Assembly (NCBI RefSeq): GCF_001275675.1 | Contig: NZ_LITM01000005.1 | Coordinates: 574,401-608,734, forward strand | Origin: Lysinibacillus sp. FJAT-14745 | GTDB lineage: Bacteria > Bacillota > Bacilli > Bacillales_A > Planococcaceae | Length of the DNA: 34,334 nt | Reading direction: 5' to 3' | Shown here: positions 15,961 to 25,778 of the stretch, piece after piece | How the letters are laid out: each line of letters opens with the position of its first letter | Position numbering within the stretch: the stretch's first letter is position 1 | Translations under genes and position numbers: made by a program | The notes under the pieces: generated by a model | Told to the model about the DNA's origin: nothing | The model's database searches: none | What the model saw: the letters and a program-made list of their open reading frames with translations, nothing else

Positions 15961-16019
15961 GGCTGATTTTCACCGCAGATTGCTCGCTTTTTATAAGAGA
16001 GTCAAGCATCTCCACACAA
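15961..16019. repeat. Shrunken relic of the palindromic repeat
   Basis: GGCTGATTTTCACCGC, then TTGCTCGCTTT and AGAGTCAAGCA, mirror the two ends of the copies at 8365-8490 and 30111-30239 with the middle missing. It abuts the stop codon of the DUF418 gene. Confidence 0.5.
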
Positions 16020-17186
16020 TTAACCCGCTTTCATTTTCGCCTTATAAGTTAATTTGCGCCATAAAGCCTCTAATGGACCTTGTTGCCATTTTGCTAGCCA
16101 AATTTCTGCCACAATCATTTGTACGATAATAATACTGACTGCAATTAACACGCCTGTTGCGACGCTTACTTTTCCATACCAGCCAAATCCAAATTGATAA
16201 AATAGACATGTTCCAATGATCGATTGAAGGATGTACATCGTTAACGACATGCGTCCCATTTTTGCAAAAGGACTAAGTAGCTTTGAGACAACTGGAAGTA
16301 AACAAAGTAAAACGATGAGCCCGATGTAGCCTACTGCTAAAATTGGACCACCTATGTAACCTTTCAAGTAGTCTAATAAATACGTACGTGTAAACATGAT
16401 CGGTAAGCTCTTGATCAAAATACCAATGGCTAAACCAGCTATTGCTAATGTCAGCCATAGCCATTTTAACTCCTTCGCTCGTTCCACTAAACGCCATTTA
16501 GAGGCTGCGGCACCAATTAACATAAATGGTAAAATTGTAAATAATGCCACAAACCACATGCCGATCCCCGCCTGAACAGATAAATCGGTTAAACGTTGCA
16601 TAAATGCATCCATCCAACTGCCTGTTCCGTAAGCAGTTATCGCCTGCTCTACCGAAGTGATATCTAAATACTCATCAATTTTCGTATTAAAATTAATATA
16701 CCCTACAATAAATAGCATAAAAATTTGCATAACACCGTTAATCATAATACCGATTGACAATAACCAAATAGGATGTAGACGTAGTAAAAGCAATAAAAAA
16801 ATGCCACAAAATGCATACATCATCAAAATGTCGCCCCACCAAATGAGCACAGCATGTATCAAGCCAAATACAAATAATACAGAAAGTCTTCGCAGTCCTA
16901 TCGCATAAAAATTTTGTTCACGACTTTGTGCTTTCTGCCATTGCATAGCGAGTCCATAGCCAAATAACATGGCAAACAGTGGATAAAAGCTACTTTGTAC
17001 ATAAATATCTAAATTTTGATGCCACACTATATCTGACGGTGTTGTAAACCAAGATGCCAAATCAATGTATGGCATTGGCAAATAAAAGGCAAACATATTA
17101 ACGAGTAAAATGCCTAGTAAGCTAATACCACGTAAAATATCTAATGTTGCGATGCGTTCCTGCAACATTGTCGGTTTTAACTCCAC
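16020..17186 (-). CDS. DUF418 (YeiB-like) multi-pass membrane protein
   Basis: A 388-residue integral membrane protein with about ten hydrophobic helices. The N-terminal RIATLDILRGISLLGILLVN is the signature start of the YeiB/DUF418 group. The central QSSFYPLFAMLFGYG segment and the C-terminal block with GRMSLTMYILQSI and WLAKWQQGPLEALWR (the DUF418 domain proper) are also characteristic. Function is unresolved; some relatives are proposed transporters or acyltransferase-like proteins. The start is a GTG at 17186 with a perfect AGGAGG seven bases upstream; a longer frame reaching 17285 would run through the hairpin arms and is rejected. It lies 100 bp after addA, separated by an inverted repeat. 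Confidence 0.85.
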   Translation of the reverse strand: MELKPTMLQERIATLDILRGISLLGILLVNMFAFYLPMPYIDLASWFTTPSDIVWHQNLDIYVQSSFYPLFAMLFGYGLAMQWQKAQSREQNFYAIGLRRLSVLFVFGLIHAVLIWWGDILMMYAFCGIFLLLLLRLHPIWLLSIGIMINGVMQIFMLFIVGYINFNTKIDEYLDITSVEQAITAYGTGSWMDAFMQRLTDLSVQAGIGMWFVALFTILPFMLIGAAASKWRLVERAKELKWLWLTLAIAGLAIGILIKSLPIMFTRTYLLDYLKGYIGGPILAVGYIGLIVLLCLLPVVSKLLSPFAKMGRMSLTMYILQSIIGTCLFYQFGFGWYGKVSVATGVLIAVSIIIVQMIVAEIWLAKWQQGPLEALWRKLTYKAKMKAG

Positions 17187-17212
17187 AAAATAGCCTCCTC
17201 TATGTAAATGGC

Positions 17213-17274
17213 GAAAACAGGGCTCTCTAACAGTCATTCCGTTATCTGAAACTATTTCAATAAGCCCTGTTTTC
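17213..17274 (-). terminator. Long-loop inverted repeat between addA and the DUF418 gene
   Basis: Perfect 12-bp arms GAAAACAGGGCT (17213-17224) / AGCCCTGTTTTC (17263-17274) with a 38-nt loop that can fold further (TTGAAATAGTTTCA on the minus strand). It begins 11 bp past the addA stop codon and is a likely terminator for addBA, though the T-run is short. Confidence 0.6.
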
Positions 17275-17285
17275 ACCGTGTTCAC

Positions 17286-20200
17286 TTATGCTTGTATAGC
17301 CCGTTCAATATCAAATAAATATAGAACCTTATCACTCACTTTAATTTGAAGGATAGATTCAATCGCCTCACTATAAACTCTCAGCTGAACACCATATCGG
17401 TCTAAAAGTTCCTTCGTTAGCGCTGGTTCCTCAGCAAAATGTGATTGGATACGATCTGTCTTATAATCAAGCAAAATCCATTCACCATTTTCATCCTCAA
17501 ATAAGCAATCAATAATTCCTTGTACAATTTGAGCGTCGCCATCTTCATCTACTCTACTAATCGTAAATGGCAGTTCTCTTCGGATTGTTTTTGCTTTTTT
17601 AAAGCGTTGTCCAATATCTGTTGTAAAGAAATTATATATTTTTTTCCATGGAACAACCTTGCCCTCAGCCTCGGTCAGAAGCTGCCTTGTAACTAAATGA
17701 GCGACAAACTCCTTAACTTCCTGTACATCCGTAAAGCCGTTTTGAGGTACATGCTGCATAACTGTATGGACAGCTGTTCCTATTTCTGCACCTGTCATCT
17801 GTTTGTCCTGTAAAAAGGTTGGACGGGGCGCAATAGTTGTCGTTTTTTGCTTGGAAGGTGCTGAAAAGTAATATTCAGGCTCCTCCTGTCGCTGTAGATT
17901 TTCTAAACGCTTAATTTCACTAACAGATGTTTTGGAACGTTTTTGTGTTGATTGTTGAAATGCATACTGTGCTTGAAAGCGCATCGTAATTTCCGACAGT
18001 AAAGATTCATCCTCTGGCGTTTCTAGCAATGGCTGTATCTCATCCTCTAACGCCTGTATGTCATACGCAAAATGGCTTGTATCAACAGCTCGTACCCACC
18101 AATGTGATACATCCTCAGATGCCTTATAGGAGGAAGAAGCCATTGTTGCAAAATCTGCATGTCTAGCAACTGCAGGTCCAAGCCAATCAAAGTAGCTATT
18201 AGCTCTCGCGCGTAAATACTCCTGTAGTGGGGCATCCACCGGTAAACTTTGAGCATCCTGCCAGTTATCGAGCGTTTTACTCCAATTTTTCACGGAGCCT
18301 ACTAAAATAAGTCGCTCCTTCGCACGTGTCATTGCTACGTATAATACACGCATTTCCTCAGCACGCATTTCAAGCTCCTTTTTCTCCTTCAGCGCTAAAA
18401 ATGGTAGAGATGTATACGTAATACGGTTTTCTGGATCAATTGCCTTCACTGCAAGGCCAAAATCTTGATCGAATAAATATGGATTGTGGAAATCCATTTT
18501 ATTAAACGGTCTCCCCATCCCTGCAACAAAGACAACAGGGTATTCCAAACCTTTTGAAGAGTGGATAGTTACAAGTCGGACAACATCATCCTTTTCTCCA
18601 ATCGATTTCGCTGTTCCTAAATCATCCCCACGCGTACGCATACGATCAATAAAACGTAAAAAACGAAATAGTCCTCGAAAGGCTGTTTTCTCATACATTA
18701 AAGCACGGTCATGTAAAATGCGTAAGTTGGCCTGACGCTGCTTACCATTCGGCATCGCCCCAACCATCTCATAATAATGCGTGTCTAAATAAATTTTCCA
18801 AATTAAATCTGACAGTGAAGCACGTCGCGCTAAATCTCGCCAGTTTTCAAATGCTAGCATAAACCGTTGAAGCTTCACAAAGGTGTTAGACTGCACACCA
18901 TGCCCGTCACTGCGAATAAATTGCCTTAATGCATCATAGAATGGCGCTTTTGTATCTGCTAGCCGTATTTTCGCTAGTTCATTTTCTGTTAAACCAACAA
19001 ATGGAGCACGTAGCACTGAGGCTAACGGAATATCCTGATAGGGATTATCGACAACTTTTAGTACATTCAGTATAATCATGACTTCAAGCGCATCAAAATA
19101 CCCTTTGGAGGACTCCGCATAGAGAGGGATTCCCGCAAGCTTAAATTCCTCTACTAAGTCTGTTGACCATGTCATTGAACGCATTAAAATCACAATATCA
19201 CTATATTTTAATGGACGTTCTGACTTCGTTTTTGTATCGAATACGGTTGTCCCATCCTCCATCATCTGCCGAATACGGTCAATGATAAAACGTGCCTCAT
19301 ACTGTGATTTTTTTAATTCCTCTATTTCCGAGGCGTCGCTTGCACTATCTTCTACCTCTTCGTCCAGCGCCTCTTCCTCTGGAGGATGCATGATGACTAG
19401 CTCTACCGGAACTTCTTTATCATCATACGGTGCTGCTGGCTTTAGTGAAGCATTTTCATCATAAAGAATTTCTCCAACACGCTCACCCATAATTTGTGCA
19501 AATACATAATTTGTAGCGTGCAACACTTCTTTTCGACTACGGAAGTTAGCGTTTAAATCGATACTCATTCCCGTCAAATCTGGGGTTTCTAGAAACTCAC
19601 TATACTTACGCATAAAAAGCTTTGGTTCTGCTAAACGGAAACGATATATACTTTGTTTTACATCCCCAACCATAAAAAGATTTCCATCTTGCTCACTACC
19701 TGTTTTCACAAGCTGCAATATTGTTTCTTGAAGCATATTTGTATCTTGGTATTCATCAACAAGCACTTCTTTAAAACGTTGCTTTAAATCTAGTGCAACA
19801 GGTGAAGGCTGTAATTCACCTTCGACTTCTACAGTTAAAATTTGCAATGCGAAATGCTCTAAATCCGAGAAATCAATAATTCCTCGTTCTAATTTTGCCA
19901 TGCGGAACTGTTCACTAAAAACATTTGTCAATTCGACTAATGTTCCGATTGTCGGACCCATTAATCGTATTTCTTCAAGTAAGCGTGCAGGTGTCCGAAC
20001 GAAATAAGTTTCTTTAAGCTTGTTCACAATTTTTTTAGCTGCCTCGCGTTTTTTCTTGGCAAGCTCCTGCAGCTCCACATCCACTAAAGCATCCTTTGAT
20101 ACACGCTTTAACGTTGACCATTTCACCGTACCAAAATAATCAAAGAGTTCCTGCCACGTTCCTTCACGACTAATGCGAATGCCTTCCTGAATCATGGCAA

Positions 20201-21002
20201 AGTCCATTTCTGCGGTTTCAGCATATGGTGCAGGTCCCTCGGGCTGTAGTGTAATGGCACGCATTTCAGAAATTAAAACGAATGCCTCATCAAGACTATG
20301 CTTGACTGTTAATTTCACATATTTCGACAGCTCTAAATCATCAATGGTCACGTCCGTTGCTAAGTCATATGTCCTTGGTAGACTACGAAGCCATTTTTGA
20401 GGCTCTGCATGAACACGGGACGTATCATAAAGCTTGCTTATTAATGTTTCAATAGCCTGATCATCACGATCCGATGTAAAGCTATCAACAAGACGGTAGA
20501 TTGCTTGAACATGAGCTTCATCCTCAGAATCGTAAGCATCTTCTAATACTTCTGCTAATATATCGTCCCTTAACAAAGCAACCTCCGCTTCATTCGCTAT
20601 ACGAAAGCCTGGGTCAATATCTAACATATAGGCATACTGTTTAACAATGGCTAAACAGAAGGAATGCAGCGTTGAAATTTGTGCTTTATTGACAAGGCTT
20701 AGCTGACGTCGTAAATGGTTGGAAGTTGGATTTTCTGCAATAGCCTTTTCAAGTGCCTCCGCCATACGGTGACGCATCTCAGCAGCAGATGCATTGGTAA
20801 ATGTTACGACAAGTAACTCGTCGACATTGATGGGATTCTCTGTCGCTACTACCTTTTCAATCATGCGATTAATGAGAACAGCCGTTTTACCGGAGCCTGC
20901 CGCAGCCGATACAAGTGTATCCTGACCGCTTGCATAGATTGCCTTCCACTGGTCGTCAGTCCACGTCACTTCCGCTGGCTTTTCGGGTATTTTTTGTACC
21001 AA
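17286..21002 (-). CDS. addA: ATP-dependent helicase/nuclease subunit A (AddA)
   Basis: A 1238-residue UvrD/Rep-type superfamily 1 helicase fused to a RecB-like nuclease. With AddB it resects double-strand breaks and responds to Chi for RecA-dependent repair. Seen: Q-motif/start WTDDQWKAIYASG, Walker A AAAGSGKT (33-40), motif II LVDEYQDTN, motif III region MVGDVKQSIYRFR, motif V VRLVTIHSSKGLEYPVVFV, motif VI VLYVAMTRAKERL, and C-terminal nuclease motif LLDYKTDR with D1179 and K1181. Length equals the B. subtilis protein. The start codon is TTG at 21002, one base after the addB stop codon, with GGAG ten bases upstream inside addB, so translation is probably coupled. Operon order addB-addA is the usual Bacillus order. 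Confidence 0.96.
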   Translation of the reverse strand: MVQKIPEKPAEVTWTDDQWKAIYASGQDTLVSAAAGSGKTAVLINRMIEKVVATENPINVDELLVVTFTNASAAEMRHRMAEALEKAIAENPTSNHLRRQLSLVNKAQISTLHSFCLAIVKQYAYMLDIDPGFRIANEAEVALLRDDILAEVLEDAYDSEDEAHVQAIYRLVDSFTSDRDDQAIETLISKLYDTSRVHAEPQKWLRSLPRTYDLATDVTIDDLELSKYVKLTVKHSLDEAFVLISEMRAITLQPEGPAPYAETAEMDFAMIQEGIRISREGTWQELFDYFGTVKWSTLKRVSKDALVDVELQELAKKKREAAKKIVNKLKETYFVRTPARLLEEIRLMGPTIGTLVELTNVFSEQFRMAKLERGIIDFSDLEHFALQILTVEVEGELQPSPVALDLKQRFKEVLVDEYQDTNMLQETILQLVKTGSEQDGNLFMVGDVKQSIYRFRLAEPKLFMRKYSEFLETPDLTGMSIDLNANFRSRKEVLHATNYVFAQIMGERVGEILYDENASLKPAAPYDDKEVPVELVIMHPPEEEALDEEVEDSASDASEIEELKKSQYEARFIIDRIRQMMEDGTTVFDTKTKSERPLKYSDIVILMRSMTWSTDLVEEFKLAGIPLYAESSKGYFDALEVMIILNVLKVVDNPYQDIPLASVLRAPFVGLTENELAKIRLADTKAPFYDALRQFIRSDGHGVQSNTFVKLQRFMLAFENWRDLARRASLSDLIWKIYLDTHYYEMVGAMPNGKQRQANLRILHDRALMYEKTAFRGLFRFLRFIDRMRTRGDDLGTAKSIGEKDDVVRLVTIHSSKGLEYPVVFVAGMGRPFNKMDFHNPYLFDQDFGLAVKAIDPENRITYTSLPFLALKEKKELEMRAEEMRVLYVAMTRAKERLILVGSVKNWSKTLDNWQDAQSLPVDAPLQEYLRARANSYFDWLGPAVARHADFATMASSSYKASEDVSHWWVRAVDTSHFAYDIQALEDEIQPLLETPEDESLLSEITMRFQAQYAFQQSTQKRSKTSVSEIKRLENLQRQEEPEYYFSAPSKQKTTTIAPRPTFLQDKQMTGAEIGTAVHTVMQHVPQNGFTDVQEVKEFVAHLVTRQLLTEAEGKVVPWKKIYNFFTTDIGQRFKKAKTIRRELPFTISRVDEDGDAQIVQGIIDCLFEDENGEWILLDYKTDRIQSHFAEEPALTKELLDRYGVQLRVYSEAIESILQIKVSDKVLYLFDIERAIQA

Positions 21003-21003
21003 C

Positions 21004-24000
21004 TTACTTCATCTCCTTCCGAATTATCTCAACGATATCATTCGGTTTTGCTTGCTGTAACTGACGGTAGCTTTGCTTGCCATCAGATGGGTCAAATTGA
21101 CAAACAGCTGTAAATTGACAATAGTCACAGGCTGTTTTTGATTTCAGTTTATACGGACTAATAGAGGTATCCCCTGCTAAAATTCCGTTACCAGCCTCTT
21201 GATGCTTGCGCCGTACAAAATGCTGTAGATTTTTCATATCATTTACAGGTACGATCCGTGACTGAGATTCTGACGGTGTCCCATCTTTCTTCATATAGAC
21301 AGGAATAATTTTTGAATGCCCACTCGATTCCTCTAATTGCTCGTCCATCGATAAAATGGCCTCTGCATTTTCGGATAAAAGACCTTTCATTTTGTATTGT
21401 TTTAAACGGTCTTCCTCAATTTCGCTGTCGCTTAAATCCTTATCAAGCTTTAGCATTGGATTGTGGACATGTACATAAAGAACCCCGGCTGGTTCCGCTT
21501 CACCTGGTAGCCAGTAAGAAGCATTTTCCATCGCCACATCTAAATACGTTAGGACCTGTAGAGACAATCCATGGTAAACCTCATTCAAATCTAAATCACG
21601 AGCTGATGATTTATAATCGACGATCCGTAAATAAGAGCGGTCATCAATAGAAGCACTATCCACCCTATCAATACGACCTCGCATAAACATTTTCTGACCA
21701 CCTGTTAAATCAATTTCAAGTGGAGGTAGCTGTTCATTTTGCCCCGGTCCAAATGATGCCTCAATGGCAATTGGTTTAAAGTGAGATACATTCGCATGCT
21801 GTGTAAGTGCCGTCATTGTTCGCTCGACAATACGAATAAGCTTACGTTGAATGTAGCGATAACGTGCACTTGACAGTAAGATTTGATGTGAAAATACCGG
21901 CACAATTTGCTCAACGGCTTGGCGTGCTAATTGTTTAATTTGCTGCTTTGTTAAACGTATCCATGATAGTTGCAGACGGTGTGTCTCTTCAGTTATCCAT
22001 TTCAATGCCTCATGGAATAAATCGCCCATTGCAAATGTTTCTAGTCTGTACTCTGCACGTTCTTCTAGATGAAGCCCGTACGTCGTAAAATGCGAAAACG
22101 GACAACGGAAATATTTCTCAATACGAGACACACTAGATGTTAGCTTTTGGCCATATAATTCCTGAGTGATGTAGTTTTCTAATGGCTCTGCCTCATTTTT
22201 ATGCGTAATTGGATGTAAAACTCGTTCATAAATAAGTGCCCAATAAGGGTCCTGTTGATAAAATTTCTGTAAAGCAAGCCACTCTGGCGCAAGCTCTCGG
22301 CTATGTTCAGCTTGGCGTTTTTGCACCATTAAATGTGCTAAAGCTGTACGTGGATGGCGTATATACGGTAAAGCACTTTCATCCAGTAATTCAATTGGAT
22401 CAATGACGACTCGCTCAACTTTGACACCACTCAAAAGGCCAGCCGTTTTATCATTGCCGATTATTTTCTTTATATAGAGTGAGGACAATAGCGCCTTACC
22501 CTCTTCGTCCGCCGTTGGATAGGACATATATAATTTATCGGAAGGCGTCGTTAAAGCACGATATAGCAAGAAATTTTCCTGCAGTAAACGATTTTTAGAT
22601 GTTGGCGCAAGCTCATAACCAATTTGATTAAACCATTCACGTTCGGTATCTGATAGCAATCCCTCATAATCCATACGAGTTGGATAGACTCCATCATTCA
22701 TCCCTAAAACAAAAGCGACTTTTATATTCGATAAACGAGCTAAATCAACTGTCGCTACCATGACCTCATCTAATGTAGGCGGGATACGCGAAAATTCTAA
22801 TGTATCAAAGCCCTCATCTAAAATTTTTGCCGCTTCCTCCACGGACATCTCCTGCTCACCAAACATATAAACAAACTGATCGAGCACTGCAATCCATTCT
22901 TTCCACGCTTGATCATGCTCACTGGCAGCTAATGCATCCCCTCGATCAAGTTCACGGTCTTTCATTGCTTGAAGTTTTTCATAAACATTTAAACTCTCAA
23001 TCAACTCAAATAAAGCAGTCGCTACATCTCTACCTGTTGTCGCCACTCCCAGCTTGTCCTGTAATGATTTAAGCGGCTGACGAATTTCGTCGCGAATGGC
23101 CTCGATTTCTGCCTGCATAGCTCGTTCTTCGTCTGTTTGCACGCGTGAATGGAATTCAAGTCCACGATACTTTTTGAAAAACCATCGAGCTTCCTCAAAC
23201 CAGCGCTCACCAAAGACGCCCTGTGCTAAACAGTAGTTTTCTAAACGATCCGCACGCTCTCGCCAAACATTTAATTCAGCATGTAACGGGAAAAATAGAT
23301 CTGTTTTTACACTACGAAAAACCGGTTCATATTTCCAATTAGAAGTAATAACCTCTAAAGCAGATCGACTAAGTTCAATTAAAGGATGATGCAGCATCGT
23401 CTTTTTCGTATTTGTAAAAATAGGAATTTCATATTGCTGGAAAATTGTTGAAATGAGCGGGTCATAGACTTCTGCTTGTCTATAAAGAAGTACTATATCT
23501 TGATAACGATACCCCTTCTCTCTTGTCAGCTTTGTTATTTCCCGGGCAATGGCGTGTATCTCTGCACGTCGATTTGATGCTTCTAGCACCATTACATCAC
23601 CTGATGTTTCTTTCGTTTGAGGCACCATATCAGCAAATCTAGCTTCCATATGTTGTAAATCGATAGATTGAAAACGATGCGTATTGTAGAAGTGCAATGG
23701 TGCTTCAACTTCAATACCTTCTTCATTTGCAATATCGTGTAAACGTTGGTTCGTTGAAGCGGCTTCATGGAATAGAGACTGCTCATCATAAACTTCGTCG
23801 ATATGATCAAAGGGAAGAACTACCGTTACCTGTTTTGTCACCTTCAATAACTCTTTTACAAGCTCTAATTCTCTTACAGTAAATGCTGTAAACCCATCTA
23901 TATAAATGGACGCCTGCTTCATCGTCTCAGAGTATTTTAGTTGCTCGGTTAAAATCGGATAATACCCCTCACTATCGACATATGTCGTGCCAAGTCGTTC

Positions 24001-24513
24001 CTCCAAAGCTTGTAAAACTACTTGTAAATCATTCGTCTTCGCTTGCAATGTATTAGGCGCATCAATGGCCTGCAAAGATGCCGTTACTTCAGCTAACACT
24101 GAACTGTTTACGCTATAACGACTAAACTCTCGTAATAGCGTTTCAATTTCCTCCGTAAAGCCTCGTTTCCCAGCTGCTTGTCGAAATAACGAAAACTCAC
24201 TTTTTTGTTCCTCTAAAAGTTTGCGGATAAGCATTCGATAGCCATAGCCATTTACTTCTTTTCGAGCAATACCACCCGTTTCCTGTAATACTAGCCATGC
24301 TAACCGTTTAAATGTCATGACCTGCGCACGGATTAAGCCTTGCAAGCCATGCTTATTCGTAAGCTCATACTCCGTTGAATAAGACATTTGGTCAGGCACA
24401 ATTACAAAAATTGGATGACCTAACGGATCTGATTTTAGTTGCTCGACAATCTCTTGATGAATAAACGTTGATTTACCCGTCCCTGAACGTCCTGATACAA
24501 TACGCAATGTCAT
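21004..24513 (-). CDS. addB: ATP-dependent helicase/nuclease subunit B (AddB)
   Basis: A 1169-residue AddB. The N-terminal Walker A is GRSGTGKS (8-15). The central inactive helicase-like body is typical of AddB, which reads Chi. The C-terminal RecB-like nuclease has the motif IVDYKSS with D966 and K968. The Fe-S staple is visible: C1129-x2-C1132-x5-C1138 near the C-terminus and a fourth Cys in the YFRCPFSHF segment, the spacing known for B. subtilis AddB. The start ATG at 24513 follows AGGAGGAG. It is the first gene of addBA. The 70 bp upstream of it contain no clear promoter, and beyond them lies a 42-bp tandem array, so the promoter may be within or beyond the array. Confidence 0.96.
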   Translation of the reverse strand: MTLRIVSGRSGTGKSTFIHQEIVEQLKSDPLGHPIFVIVPDQMSYSTEYELTNKHGLQGLIRAQVMTFKRLAWLVLQETGGIARKEVNGYGYRMLIRKLLEEQKSEFSLFRQAAGKRGFTEEIETLLREFSRYSVNSSVLAEVTASLQAIDAPNTLQAKTNDLQVVLQALEERLGTTYVDSEGYYPILTEQLKYSETMKQASIYIDGFTAFTVRELELVKELLKVTKQVTVVLPFDHIDEVYDEQSLFHEAASTNQRLHDIANEEGIEVEAPLHFYNTHRFQSIDLQHMEARFADMVPQTKETSGDVMVLEASNRRAEIHAIAREITKLTREKGYRYQDIVLLYRQAEVYDPLISTIFQQYEIPIFTNTKKTMLHHPLIELSRSALEVITSNWKYEPVFRSVKTDLFFPLHAELNVWRERADRLENYCLAQGVFGERWFEEARWFFKKYRGLEFHSRVQTDEERAMQAEIEAIRDEIRQPLKSLQDKLGVATTGRDVATALFELIESLNVYEKLQAMKDRELDRGDALAASEHDQAWKEWIAVLDQFVYMFGEQEMSVEEAAKILDEGFDTLEFSRIPPTLDEVMVATVDLARLSNIKVAFVLGMNDGVYPTRMDYEGLLSDTEREWFNQIGYELAPTSKNRLLQENFLLYRALTTPSDKLYMSYPTADEEGKALLSSLYIKKIIGNDKTAGLLSGVKVERVVIDPIELLDESALPYIRHPRTALAHLMVQKRQAEHSRELAPEWLALQKFYQQDPYWALIYERVLHPITHKNEAEPLENYITQELYGQKLTSSVSRIEKYFRCPFSHFTTYGLHLEERAEYRLETFAMGDLFHEALKWITEETHRLQLSWIRLTKQQIKQLARQAVEQIVPVFSHQILLSSARYRYIQRKLIRIVERTMTALTQHANVSHFKPIAIEASFGPGQNEQLPPLEIDLTGGQKMFMRGRIDRVDSASIDDRSYLRIVDYKSSARDLDLNEVYHGLSLQVLTYLDVAMENASYWLPGEAEPAGVLYVHVHNPMLKLDKDLSDSEIEEDRLKQYKMKGLLSENAEAILSMDEQLEESSGHSKIIPVYMKKDGTPSESQSRIVPVNDMKNLQHFVRRKHQEAGNGILAGDTSISPYKLKSKTACDYCQFTAVCQFDPSDGKQSYRQLQQAKPNDIVEIIRKEMK

Positions 24514-24583
24514 GTACTTTTCTCCTCCTGTTAATAATAATCTATATCAATTTTGCCTCGGCTTAATTGCGTCCGGAACACCT

Positions 24584-25003
24584 GATCACTTTGCTGGTCT
24601 ACCTGAGCAGGTTTCCTTTGACCCGATCACTTTTCCAGTCTACCTGAGCAGTTTTCTATTGGACCCGATCACTTTGCCAGTCTACCTGAGCAGTTTTCTC
24701 CTTGACCCGATCACTTTTCGATTCCACCTGAGCAGTTTTCACTTGAACCCGATCACTTTGCAACCCTACCTGAGCAGTTTTCGCTTGGACCCGATCACTT
24801 TTCGACCCTACCTGAGCAGTTTTCACTTGAACCCGATCACTTTTCGATTCCACCTGAGCAGTTTTCACTTGAACCCGATCACTTTTCGACCCCACCTGAG
24901 CAGTTTTCTCCTTGACCCGATCACTTCGCCAGTCTACCTGAGCAGTTTTCACTTGGACCTGATCACTTTGATGGTTCCCCCGAGCGTTTTGCTGTACTAA
25001 CTG
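24584..25003. repeat. Tandem array, ten units of 42 bp
   Basis: GATCAC recurs at 24584, 24625, 24667, 24709, 24751, 24793, 24835, 24877, 24919 and 24961, a period of 42 bp (first interval 41). A unit reads GATCACTTTTCGATTCCACC then TGAGCAGTTTTCACTTGAAC and CC. The blocks CCGATCACTT and ACCTGAGCAGTTT are nearly invariant; the 8-10 bases between them vary. More degenerate copies trail to about 25060. Since 42 is a multiple of three, both strands are open (plus: LSSFHLNPITF-type repeats; minus: KTAQV-SDRVQ-type repeats), but neither frame has a ribosome binding site and start outside the repeats, so I do not call a gene. Confidence 0.9.
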
Positions 25004-25079
25004 TGCATTTTAATATTTTATCTAAGCGCTGCTCCACGTTACTCGAGCATTGCATTGCCTTACCTTTATGAATGAAGAT

Positions 25080-25117
25080 AAAAAACCCCTTCTCTCATTT
25101 TACATGATAAAAGGGGT
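25080..25117 (-). terminator. Terminator of the TVP38/TMEM64 gene
   Basis: On the minus strand ACCCCTT pairs with AAGGGGT, followed by TTTTT. It starts about 20 bp past the stop codon. Confidence 0.75.
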
Positions 25118-25137
25118 AAGATGTGCATATTCAACTT

Positions 25138-25767
25138 TCAACGTTGATGATTTTTCGTCAATTTTCGCGCATGTTTTAAGTCTTTCTCTACACGTGCATT
25201 TAATCGTTTCTCCATAAACTTGCCAACCCACCAAAGCAAGACAATCGCAACAGCCGCAATAGTCAGTTTTACAGGGCTTGTTAGGAGCGACTTTAAATCG
25301 TAACCAAGGAAGCTCATTCCTAAAATCATAACGAACTTTCCAGCCAATAACACCACAAAATAATACTTTTTATGAATATGAGATAGCCCCGCTACAATGT
25401 TTACAACGACTGAGGGTGTAAAAGGAAAACAAAGTAACACGAACAGAGGACTAATACCATTCATATCTACCCATTTAATTAGCTTCTCTACTTTTTTACT
25501 GCCCGTTACAAATCTAAGCTTTGGATGCTTGCCAAAATGTCGGACAAGTAAAAATACTGCATATGAACCAGCTACAGATCCTAGCCAGGATAATAAAAAA
25601 CCTAACCATAAACCAAATGCGCTCGCATTTGCGACAACGAACACGACCAAAGGTAAAAATGGAAAAAACGCCTCTATAAACGTTAAAAATAAACCAATGA
25701 TCGGGCCAAGCGTTCGATATTGTGCCGCAATATGCTCAATATTTTCTACAGTAAACCATTCATTCAA
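25138..25767 (-). CDS. TVP38/TMEM64 (DedA/VTT) family membrane protein
   Basis: About 209 residues with five to six hydrophobic segments. The FLTFIEAFFPFLPLVVFVVANASAFG region (about 30-55) and the FPFTPSVVVNIVAGLSHI re-entrant segment (about 115-135) are the marks of the VTT/DedA-like fold, linked in this superfamily to lipid scrambling or flipping (known for related proteins, inferred here). The basic C-terminal tail is cytoplasmic. The likely start is the TTG at 25767 with GAGGTG before it; a GTG at 25776 lacks a ribosome binding site. It follows the XRE-cupin gene closely (under 15 bp), so the two are probably co-transcribed. Confidence 0.82.
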   Translation of the reverse strand: MNEWFTVENIEHIAAQYRTLGPIIGLFLTFIEAFFPFLPLVVFVVANASAFGLWLGFLLSWLGSVAGSYAVFLLVRHFGKHPKLRFVTGSKKVEKLIKWVDMNGISPLFVLLCFPFTPSVVVNIVAGLSHIHKKYYFVVLLAGKFVMILGMSFLGYDLKSLLTSPVKLTIAAVAIVLLWWVGKFMEKRLNARVEKDLKHARKLTKNHQR

Positions 25768-25778
25768 AATCGACACCT

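Noticed and set aside
24512..25000. A 162-codon plus-strand frame and a 98-codon minus-strand frame in the 42-bp array
   Set aside because: They are consequences of a period divisible by three. The plus frame starts inside the addB leader and neither has a proper start signal; the minus frame starts within a repeat unit.
24584..25003. Could the array be CRISPR?
   Set aside because: The period of 42 bp leaves only an 8-10 bp variable window that is itself semi-conserved, there are no true spacers, and no cas genes are nearby.
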